Shown: positions 56,900-64,000 of the stretch, piece after piece
Position numbering within the stretch: the stretch's first letter is position 1
Layout: every line of letters starts with the position of its first letter
NCBI GenBank assembly: GCA_937928045.1
Contig: CALFWO010000034.1
Span: 1 to 64,000, forward strand
DNA length: 64,000 nt
From: an uncultured Saprospiraceae bacterium
Lineage (GTDB): Bacteria; Bacteroidota; Bacteroidia; Chitinophagales; Saprospiraceae
Direction of reading: 5' to 3'
Made by a program: the position numbers and the translations under genes
The notes under the pieces: model-generated
What the model saw: only the letters and a program-made list of their open reading frames with translations
Database searches by the model: none
Told to the model about the DNA's origin: nothing

Positions 56900-58330
56900 A
56901 TGAAAGTTTTGGTACAAAATATTTTTATGCTACTGGTAGCCAGCATGTTGATTCAATGTTCTGCCAACCCCGTTACTGGGAAGAAAGATTTCATGTTAAT
57001 GTCAGAAAAGCGCGAAGTAGCTATTGGAAAACAATCTGATCCGGGCATTTTGCAAGCATATGGGCTTTATAATGACGCAAAATTGCAGCAGTTTATAAAC
57101 CAAAAAGGTGAGCAAATGGCTAAAATTAGCCATCGTCCAGGATTGGAATATGAATTTAAAGTTGTGGATTCACCTGTAGTGAATGCTTTCGCAGTTCCAG
57201 GAGGTTTTGTCTACTTCACGCGTGGGATTATGGCTCATTTCAACAATGAAGCTGAATTTGCAGGTGTTTTGGGGCATGAGATAGGCCACATCACTGCAAG
57301 ACATAGTGCAAAACAGTACAGTAAATCCGTAGTTGCACAAGTAGGTTTGGTCCTAGGAATGGTGTTCTCAAGTGAATTTAGAAAATATTCTGATCTAGCT
57401 CAACAAGGAGTGAGCCTTCTGTTTTTAAAATTTGGAAGAGATGCGGAGAGTCAATCAGATAAGCTCGGGGTAAGTTATTCAACTAAGATCGGCTATGATG
57501 CTCATGAAATGGGTGGCTTTTTTAAAACTATTAAGAGATTGAGGTCAAAGTCAGGAGCTGAAATTCCTACATTTTTATCAACTCATCCAGATCCTGTTGA
57601 TAGATTCAATAAAGTAAATGCCATGGCTGATCAAGCGCAGTCTGGACAGTCACCGGCTAAGTTTAAAGTCAATCGCGACTCTTATCTGAACATGATTGAT
57701 GGATTATTATATGGAGATGATCCAAAGCAGGGATATGTCGAGAATGATATTTTTTATCATCCGGTTTTGAAATTTTCTTTTGATCTTCCTAGGGGATGGA
57801 ATACCACTAATTCCCCAGCCCAATTCCAAGCGGTTGAGCAATCGCAAAGAGCCATGCTTGTCCTTACACTTTCTGGTCAACAAACCTTAGATGCAGCAAG
57901 ACAAGAAGTTACTGAGAAATTCCAAATTCAAATTACGAACAGTCAAAGAGTTCAAGTGAACGGCCTTCCTGCAATGGCACTTTTAGGTCAAAGTGAACAA
58001 GTACGAACTGAGATTTATTTGATTCAATATGGAGGTAATATTTATGTTTTAACGGGAGTTTCCAAGATTGAAGATTTTAATACTTTTAGATATACTTTTT
58101 CCAGCTCTATGAAAAGTTTTAAGAGACTTACTGATAGTAATAAGCTGAATAAAAAACCTGAGGTCTTGAAAATTGTTACAGCTACCAAACAAGGATCGTT
58201 TGTAAATACTATGAAGCAATTTAAAGTAGCTTCAAATCGTATGGAAGAACATGCCATTTTAAATGGAATGGAAATGAATCAAACAGTTAAAAAAGGAATG
58301 AAATTAAAGACAGTAGTATTGTCAAAATAA
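56900..58330 (+). CDS. M48-family metallopeptidase lipoprotein
   Basis: A 476-residue protein. An N-terminal lipoprotein signal ends in LIQC, followed by SANPVTGKKDFMLMSE, the usual opening of this family. The zinc site is in LGHEIGHITARHSAKQ (HExxH) with the downstream Glu in RDAESQSDKLGVSY. The second half (about 300-476) is an extra beta-rich domain without catalytic residues. BepA/YggG-like peptidases do quality control of outer-membrane proteins in the periplasm. A terminator follows. Confidence 0.9.
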   Translation: MKVLVQNIFMLLVASMLIQCSANPVTGKKDFMLMSEKREVAIGKQSDPGILQAYGLYNDAKLQQFINQKGEQMAKISHRPGLEYEFKVVDSPVVNAFAVPGGFVYFTRGIMAHFNNEAEFAGVLGHEIGHITARHSAKQYSKSVVAQVGLVLGMVFSSEFRKYSDLAQQGVSLLFLKFGRDAESQSDKLGVSYSTKIGYDAHEMGGFFKTIKRLRSKSGAEIPTFLSTHPDPVDRFNKVNAMADQAQSGQSPAKFKVNRDSYLNMIDGLLYGDDPKQGYVENDIFYHPVLKFSFDLPRGWNTTNSPAQFQAVEQSQRAMLVLTLSGQQTLDAARQEVTEKFQIQITNSQRVQVNGLPAMALLGQSEQVRTEIYLIQYGGNIYVLTGVSKIEDFNTFRYTFSSSMKSFKRLTDSNKLNKKPEVLKIVTATKQGSFVNTMKQFKVASNRMEEHAILNGMEMNQTVKKGMKLKTVVLSK

Positions 58331-58348
58331 TTCCCTTAGAACGTATAA

Positions 58349-58387
58349 AAAAGAAGGCTTAAGGTTAAACCTAAAGCCCTCTTTTTT
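58349..58387. terminator. Intrinsic terminator between convergent genes
   Basis: A stem with two internal mismatches spanning 58349-58387, a three-base loop, and A/T tracts at both ends. It serves the M48 gene and the reverse symporter gene. Confidence 0.75.
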
Positions 58388-58388
58388 A

Positions 58389-59942
58389 TTAGGAAAAAAT
58401 GATATGAATAATTATTAAACTAAGCAGTAATAGTCTTCCGAAAATAGTCATTTTACCGCCACTAGAAACGAATGATTGTATTGGGTTCTTAACATCTTTT
58501 TTAAATGATGCAGTAATAACAATTGCAAAAAATATTGAAGCAATGACAAGCCCAGCCCGAACGAAATAATTTATATCTGGAAATGAAAATTTAATGGCAA
58601 GGTTTAACGGTATAGAAAGTAAACATCCTAGTAGTATCATTCGCTCATTTCTTACAATAATAAATGCCGCAGATAGAATTATTATAACAATTCCACAATT
58701 AATAAAATAGCGCAGCTCGTTTAAAGTATGCGTGAATGAGGAATACGGGTTATTAAATTTTAAGTACAATAAAATAATACCCATTCCAATTCCGGTAAAC
58801 AATGAAAATAAAATCGTCTTTTTTCCAACGGCTACAACTTCTTGATCAGAAGCAGAAGGTTTTAGGTATGTCTTATAAATGTCAATTGAAAAAAGGGTTG
58901 CGAGTGAATTAAAAGTTGAGTCTACTGTAGACATTAAGGAGGCAAACAAAGCACAAAGGATAATACCTCTTAGCCCCACAGGAATATAGTTTGTAACAAT
59001 ATATGGGAAGGATTGATCAGGATCTGAAAGCCCATTGCTGCCTAGCAATCCCGCTAATGCAATCCCCGGGATGATAATCAAGATTGCCATGAAGTATTTG
59101 ATTACTCCTCCAGCTAACAATCCTTTCTGAGCTTCTCTTAAACTTTTTGCGGCTAAAGATCGCTGTATTACCGTTTGATTTGCACACCAATAGTTTATAT
59201 TTAAGAAAAACAATCCAAACAACATTGTCCACGGCAATTTTTCATGGGTACTTGGCAGATGAAGATGCATAAGCTCAGGAGTTTTTTCATAGAGCGCGCT
59301 CCAACCTCCATTTTTTACCATAACAATCCAAAGGACTGCACAGGCACCAAACATTAATATTGAGAATTGAATGACGTCTGTTTTTACCACTGCATTTAAT
59401 CCTCCTAAATAGGTGTAAATCGCCGAAAAAATTCCCAGAAAAATTATGATTATAGAAACTCGCGTGAACGCATCATCAGAAATGAATAGTAGGTAATCTT
59501 TAAATACCAAATCAGCGGCATAAGCACCCCAGAATAAGGCCGCTCCCAGTCCAATTGTAGCGAATAAAATAAGATTCGCAGAGGAGTAAATAAGCGCGAC
59601 TTTGGGACCAATTTTATTAGATATAAATTGAGTAATTGTGATGACTTTATCCTTTAAATACATAGGTACAAAAACAAATGCTGCAAGCAATAATCCTTGT
59701 ACGGCATTGATTTCTAAATTCGCCTGGGCCAAACCATACAAATAGGCTGATCCCATCATGCCTAGTAACTGATATCCTTGAATATTTGTCGCAATGGTAG
59801 ACACCGCTATTGAGTACCAACTTAGGTTTCGAGAACTCAAGTAATATTCTTCAACTGTAGCATCTTTTCCTACTCTGGCTTGAATGGCCATTGTAAAAAT
59901 TATAACAAAGTAAAAAACTACGATTAAAGCATCAACTCCCAT
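58389..59942 (-). CDS. Sodium:solute symporter (SSS family)
   Basis: A 517-residue protein with about 13 to 14 hydrophobic helices. Markers: YYLSSRNLSWYSIAVSTIATNIQG, IFSAIYTYLGGLNAVVKTDVIQF (family signature) and CALFASLMSTVDSTFNSLATLF. It is less than 50 bases behind the flavin monooxygenase gene on the same strand, so the two may be co-expressed; the pair with the esterase across the divergent gap suggests sugar or sialic acid uptake, but that is inference. Confidence 0.92.
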   Translation of the reverse strand: MGVDALIVVFYFVIIFTMAIQARVGKDATVEEYYLSSRNLSWYSIAVSTIATNIQGYQLLGMMGSAYLYGLAQANLEINAVQGLLLAAFVFVPMYLKDKVITITQFISNKIGPKVALIYSSANLILFATIGLGAALFWGAYAADLVFKDYLLFISDDAFTRVSIIIIFLGIFSAIYTYLGGLNAVVKTDVIQFSILMFGACAVLWIVMVKNGGWSALYEKTPELMHLHLPSTHEKLPWTMLFGLFFLNINYWCANQTVIQRSLAAKSLREAQKGLLAGGVIKYFMAILIIIPGIALAGLLGSNGLSDPDQSFPYIVTNYIPVGLRGIILCALFASLMSTVDSTFNSLATLFSIDIYKTYLKPSASDQEVVAVGKKTILFSLFTGIGMGIILLYLKFNNPYSSFTHTLNELRYFINCGIVIIILSAAFIIVRNERMILLGCLLSIPLNLAIKFSFPDINYFVRAGLVIASIFFAIVITASFKKDVKNPIQSFVSSGGKMTIFGRLLLLSLIIIHIIFS

Positions 59943-59989
59943 GGATAGCTGTATTTAGAATTTGTCTGCGAAAAATTTATTCTTCAATT

Positions 59990-61156
59990 TTATTTTCTTT
60001 TTCCACCTCCTAAAGGAGTATTTGGAATTCCTTTGGGTTGTCGTCCAAGCTCGTAGGGCAATGAACAAGTTGATATATAAGGCAATACATATTTGGCAAA
60101 ATATTCGCATTCTTCTTTATGCGGATAACCTGAAAAAATAAAAGAACGAATCCCAATGTCCATATACCTTCGAATCTTAGTCAATACTTGTTCTGGATTT
60201 CCGACAATTGCCGCACCACAGCCAGAGCGTGCTGCTCCAATTCCTGTCCACAGTTGATCTTCAATAAAACCGTCCTTGTCCGATTTTTCTCTCATTTCAG
60301 TTTGTCTAGAAACACCATAAGACTTTGCATCCTGCGCACGATTTCGAATATCTGCTCCTAAATTAAAGTCCAATTTACTCATCAACTTTCTGGAGGCTTC
60401 AATTGCTTCGGCTTCAGTTTCTCTGACAATCACATGAACCCTGAGTCCAAAGTCAACTGTTCGATGATGTTTTGCAGCTTGATTACTCATGTTTTGCATC
60501 AATTCTGCAATTTTTTCTTCCGTTTCAGGCCACATTAAATAAACGTCACAATGTTCTGCACACAAAGCCACTCCGGCGGGAGAATAACCGCCAAAATATA
60601 GTAGCGGGCCACCATTTTGTTGATAAGGTTTTACGGGTTGGGTATCTAGATCGAAATTGTAAAATTCTCCTTGGAAATTAATGCGATCTTGATTCCATGC
60701 TTGCTTTAAAATCTGAATGACTTCTCTTGACCTTTGGTACCTTGCTTCAGAAGAAAGTTTTTCGCCTGGAAGATCTGAACTAATTATGTTAACGGTAAGC
60801 TTTCCCTTCAAAATGTGATCAATAGTAGCCAGCGTTCTGGCCAGCATTGGAGGATGAACTTCGCCGCATCGCACAGCTGCTAACAGATTTATATTTTTTA
60901 CTAATGGAGAAAGTGCAGCTACAAATGGTAAAGTATCTTGGCCGACTTGATAACTTGAAGGGCATAATACATTTCGATAACCTAATTGATCGGCTTTCAA
61001 AACAATATTTGAAGCATTTTCCCAACTACTTTTGAATCTATCCTCCATATGACCGAGGTATTCAAAATCACCATTGCAAATTGGTGCAAACCATGAGATT
61101 TCAGCCGCGTTTAAAGCTCGAGACTTTACATTAATATTTTCGTACTTATTCTTCAT
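59990..61156 (-). CDS. LLM-class flavin-dependent monooxygenase (SsuD-like)
   Basis: A 388-residue luciferase-like TIM barrel similar to alkanesulfonate monooxygenase: EISWFAPICNGDFEYLG at the start, PFVAALSPLVKNINLLAAVRCGEVHPPMLARTLATID in motif order, TVNIISSDLPGEKLSSEARY and PLLYFGGYSPAGVALCAEH. It uses FMNH2 and oxygen. The natural substrate is unknown; no flavin reductase gene is next to it. Divergent from the esterase gene with only 39 bases between the starts. Confidence 0.85.
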   Translation of the reverse strand: MKNKYENINVKSRALNAAEISWFAPICNGDFEYLGHMEDRFKSSWENASNIVLKADQLGYRNVLCPSSYQVGQDTLPFVAALSPLVKNINLLAAVRCGEVHPPMLARTLATIDHILKGKLTVNIISSDLPGEKLSSEARYQRSREVIQILKQAWNQDRINFQGEFYNFDLDTQPVKPYQQNGGPLLYFGGYSPAGVALCAEHCDVYLMWPETEEKIAELMQNMSNQAAKHHRTVDFGLRVHVIVRETEAEAIEASRKLMSKLDFNLGADIRNRAQDAKSYGVSRQTEMREKSDKDGFIEDQLWTGIGAARSGCGAAIVGNPEQVLTKIRRYMDIGIRSFIFSGYPHKEECEYFAKYVLPYISTCSLPYELGRQPKGIPNTPLGGGKRK

Positions 61157-61195
61157 TTATCTAAAGCTTGGTATATTCGCTCAAATTGAAATTAT

Positions 61196-63127
61196 ATGTA
61201 CAAGAATATACTTTTCGTCGCAGTCCTCCTAATATCTTCCGTGAATTGTAGACCTTCAATTGCTCAACTTACAGTTGGGAAAATATTTGGGGAGCATATG
61301 ATTTTGCAAAGAGAAGTTCCGTTGAGAATTTGGGGAACAAGTTCTCCAAATGATATTGTGATTTTCGAACTCAATAAAAAATCGAAAACTACAAAAACGG
61401 ATGGTGATGGTAATTGGATAATTGAAATCGATCCACAGCCCGCGGGGGGGCCTCATGAACTGACCCTTTCTAGCGCAAGAAATAAAATTGGCTGGAAAGA
61501 TATTTACTTTGGTGATGTTTACTTGTGTTCCGGGCAATCGAATATGGAATGGCCATTAGAGCTTACCGAAAACGCTGAACAAGAAATATCACAAGTGAAT
61601 AATCCATTAATTAGGGAATGTAAAATACCGAGAACATCTTCTGATGTATTGGCTAAAGATTTGGAATCAGCGAGTTGGATAAAAGCTGGCCCCAAAACAG
61701 TTGGAAAGTTTACTGCTGTTGGCTATTACTTTGCGAAGGAGATCTCGAAAAGTGAAGGTGTTCCAATCGGTTTGATTAATAGTTCTTGGGGAGGTTCGAG
61801 AATTGAACCTTGGATGAGCGCCACTTCATTAGGAGCAATAAACTCTGAAGCAATTTTGACAGAGATTAGAGAAAAAGAGGCGCAAGATAAAATGGCTTTA
61901 AAACGTGATCTTTTGACAAAATTTGGAGCCTTTAAATCTGTAGACAAGCCATTAACAGAAAAATCAGTGAATTGGGAAAAGGAAAATATTGAATTAGCAA
62001 ATTGGCAGCCGATTAAGATCAATTCAAATTGGGAATCTGAAGGCTACGAAAAACTGGATGGCGTTGTCTGGTATCGCAATACCTTTTTGCTAACTAAAAA
62101 ACAAGTAAAAGAAAATTTTGAACTTTCATTGGGTGCTATTGATGATTCCGATGAAACCTTCATAAATGGTGTACGCGTTGGAGGAATGAAAAATTCCTAC
62201 AATGTCAAAAGGAAATATCAAGTTGAAAAATCAATTCTAAAAGTTGGTAGAAATGTTATCGCTGTTCGCGTTGAGGATACAGGAGGAGGAGGTGGTATAA
62301 ACGAAGTAGGCGTAGATTTAGGTTTGAAATCTTCTTCTCATTTTATTCCCTTAAAAGAAAATTGGTTGATAAAATTAGAGGCGCACTATGCATTTGGAAA
62401 TTATAATGAAAATCAAGTACCAACCGTTTTGTACAATAAAATGATTTATCCAATTAGGAATTATGCGATGAAAGGAGTGCTATGGTACCAAGGTGAATCT
62501 AATGCAGATCAAGATAGAGCAACTTATGGGAATTTATTCAAAGGATTGATTAACGATTGGCGAACGCTTTGGAAAAATGACTCGTTGCCTTTTTTATATG
62601 TGCAATTAGCCGCATTTCTGGAAGCCCCGGCTGAGCCAGAATACAGCTCTTGGCCAGCCATCCGAATGGCTCAAACTGATGCTTTGGAACTCGAGAATAC
62701 AGGAATGGCAACAGCATTGGATATTGGTGATGCAATGGATATTCATCCGCGAAATAAGAAGACTGTTGGAGAAAGATTAGCGTTACTAGCTCAGCACAAA
62801 ATTTACAAAAAGGATGTGATTTCTAGAGGACCTAATCCCATTCGAATTCGAAATGTTGCTAACGAATTAATTATTGAATATAAAGATAGTGAAGGATTGT
62901 ACTTCAAAGACAATAATTTAAGCGAGCGTCAATTTTCTGTGGCTGGATCAAATGGAAAATTTTACTGGGCAACTCCAAGATTATCAAAAGGTCATGTTGT
63001 TTTGACTTGTTCCGAAGTGAGCAATCCTGTCGAAGTGCGATATGCTTGGGCAAATAATCCTGATCAAGCGAGCTTATACAACGCTGCCGGATTGCCCGCA
63101 GAATCATTTACAATGCATGTGAAATAA
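61196..63127 (+). CDS. Sialate O-acetylesterase-like protein
   Basis: A 643-residue exported protein (signal peptide ending near Ile-Ala-Gln at 24). The SASA/SGNH esterase core has GQSNMEWPL with catalytic Ser115, SWGGSRIEPWMS, KGVLWYQGESNADQ and the D-x-H of MDIHPRNKKTVGERLA near the end. Between the two halves (about 255-390) is an inserted galactose-binding-like beta domain (VVWYRNTFLLTKKQVKENFELSLGAIDDSDETFINGV). It removes O-acetyl groups from sialic acids or plant/algal polysaccharides in the periplasm; the exact substrate is unknown. Confidence 0.88.
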   Translation: MYKNILFVAVLLISSVNCRPSIAQLTVGKIFGEHMILQREVPLRIWGTSSPNDIVIFELNKKSKTTKTDGDGNWIIEIDPQPAGGPHELTLSSARNKIGWKDIYFGDVYLCSGQSNMEWPLELTENAEQEISQVNNPLIRECKIPRTSSDVLAKDLESASWIKAGPKTVGKFTAVGYYFAKEISKSEGVPIGLINSSWGGSRIEPWMSATSLGAINSEAILTEIREKEAQDKMALKRDLLTKFGAFKSVDKPLTEKSVNWEKENIELANWQPIKINSNWESEGYEKLDGVVWYRNTFLLTKKQVKENFELSLGAIDDSDETFINGVRVGGMKNSYNVKRKYQVEKSILKVGRNVIAVRVEDTGGGGGINEVGVDLGLKSSSHFIPLKENWLIKLEAHYAFGNYNENQVPTVLYNKMIYPIRNYAMKGVLWYQGESNADQDRATYGNLFKGLINDWRTLWKNDSLPFLYVQLAAFLEAPAEPEYSSWPAIRMAQTDALELENTGMATALDIGDAMDIHPRNKKTVGERLALLAQHKIYKKDVISRGPNPIRIRNVANELIIEYKDSEGLYFKDNNLSERQFSVAGSNGKFYWATPRLSKGHVVLTCSEVSNPVEVRYAWANNPDQASLYNAAGLPAESFTMHVK

Positions 63128-64000
63128 TGAAATTTACAAAGATCTTTTTTGGCTTACTGTTGCTGCCGATAATAGTTTATATTTTGGGACCTAAGGCAAA
63201 GTTTGATCCTGTTAACGGATATATTCCTAAGTTGTCAATATCCTTAGAAGAGGTAAAGGACTATTTAGATGGAAAGGAAAGCTTGATCAAAGATTTAAGA
63301 CCAGGAAACGGTTATCAGTTAGATTTTTTTGATGGCATAGAAAAAACGGAGTATGTCTTACTATACCTGCATGGTTTTTCTGCTAGCCCAGTTGAAGGAG
63401 CTCCCTTGCATAATGATTTTGCCAAGCGCTATGGAATGAATTTCTACGCTCCGTTATTGGCCGATCATGGTCGAAATACCAAGGAATCTTTTTTTGATTT
63501 AGAACCCCAAGATTTGGTAGCCGACGCAGCTGAAGCATTGGCTATTGCAAAATTGCTTGGAGAAAAAATAATTGTAATGAGCTGCTCAACAGGTAGTACT
63601 TTAAGTACTTATCTAGAAGCCAAAAACGAAGGATTTATTGATGCTCAAATTATGTATTCGCCGAACTTCGAAATAGCAGATAGTCGTTCCAAGCTGTTAA
63701 CCAAACCTTGGGGATTACAAATAGCTAGAATGGTCATGGGATCTGATTATAGAAGCTTTGAGCTCAATGAAAAGGCAATGCCGTATTGGACTACGGAATA
63801 TAGAATCGAAGGAGCTATCACTTTGAGATCTTTGATAGATCAAACCATGACGCCGGACATTTGGGCAAAAGTAAAAGCTCCTTATTTGCTAGCTTATTAC
63901 TTTGAAAATGAAGAACTGCATGATGAAGTAATTTCAATAGATGCGATAAAGGAATTTAATGATTTGACGAATACTTCTGATGAATTAAAATTGGTAAAAC
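63127..64000 (+). CDS. Alpha/beta hydrolase (3' end beyond window)
   Basis: Translated directly from the ATG that overlaps the esterase stop by one base; 291 residues are visible. A single N-terminal hydrophobic segment (IFFGLLLLPIIVYILG) is a membrane anchor or signal. Then come the oxyanion segment YLHGFSASPVEGAPL, FYAPLLADHGRNTKE, and the nucleophile elbow VMSCSTGSTLS (S-C-S-T-G in place of G-x-S-x-G). The coupling with the esterase gene suggests related substrate processing. The catalytic His lies beyond the window. Confidence 0.82.
   Translation, partial: MKFTKIFFGLLLLPIIVYILGPKAKFDPVNGYIPKLSISLEEVKDYLDGKESLIKDLRPGNGYQLDFFDGIEKTEYVLLYLHGFSASPVEGAPLHNDFAKRYGMNFYAPLLADHGRNTKESFFDLEPQDLVADAAEALAIAKLLGEKIIVMSCSTGSTLSTYLEAKNEGFIDAQIMYSPNFEIADSRSKLLTKPWGLQIARMVMGSDYRSFELNEKAMPYWTTEYRIEGAITLRSLIDQTMTPDIWAKVKAPYLLAYYFENEELHDEVISIDAIKEFNDLTNTSDELKLVK

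Overview
The window looks like a low-GC chromosome segment from the Bacteroidota, probably a gliding or marine lineage such as Saprospiria or Cytophagia. The assignment is inferred from gene content: type IX secretion (T9SS) C-terminal sorting tails, a giant gliding-motility-associated surface protein, FG-GAP/ASPIC and multihaem proteins with sorting tails, many short lipoproteins, spermidine synthesis by the carboxyspermidine route, and TAnnTTTG-type promoter boxes with few Shine-Dalgarno sites. No insertion sequence, phage, rRNA operon or CRISPR array was seen.

Layout. 1-1.7 kb: a hipBA toxin-antitoxin pair (hipA cut by the left edge) with a readable promoter and operator. 2-5 kb: two orphan lipoproteins and a retropepsin-like protein with both catalytic Asp replaced by His. 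5-12.5 kb: a methyltransferase-TPR protein, a GH113-like lipoprotein, then a polyamine block (agmatinase, carboxyspermidine dehydrogenase, carboxyspermidine decarboxylase) joined to prmC. 12.5-20 kb: housekeeping genes (SUI1/YciH, RibD-like reductase, HscA-type chaperone, queuosine-precursor transporter, two acetyltransferases), a serine-hydrolase-like protein lacking all three catalytic motifs, and an outer-membrane protein.

20-25 kb: after a long non-coding stretch with a decayed gene comes the most unusual locus. It has four co-directional genes: a zinc metallopeptidase with six QxW beta-trefoil repeats, a DUF2589-type protein with a histone/AT-hook-like tail, and two unrecognised proteins. 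25-28.6 kb: a compact reverse operon fdx-iscX-HAD phosphatase-UbiA-maf-coiled coil. 28.9-31.5 kb: an AAA+ protein with both its N-terminal domain and its ATPase duplicated.

32-40 kb: secreted T9SS cargo (FG-GAP/ASPIC protein, pentahaem cytochrome) and tRNA-Ser(UGA)/tRNA-His(GUG). 40-47.6 kb: a lipoprotein, an ECF sigma factor translationally coupled to a membrane-anchored beta-barrel-like protein, a 47-bp tandem hairpin repeat, a ferredoxin, a sodium symporter and a sugar-nucleotidyltransferase. 47.6-56.6 kb: one ~3000-residue repeat-rich surface protein. 57-64 kb: an M48 lipoprotein peptidase, a second sodium symporter, a flavin monooxygenase-like protein, a sialate O-acetylesterase-like protein and an alpha/beta hydrolase cut by the right edge.

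All identifications come from reading motifs and gene order. No database search was run.
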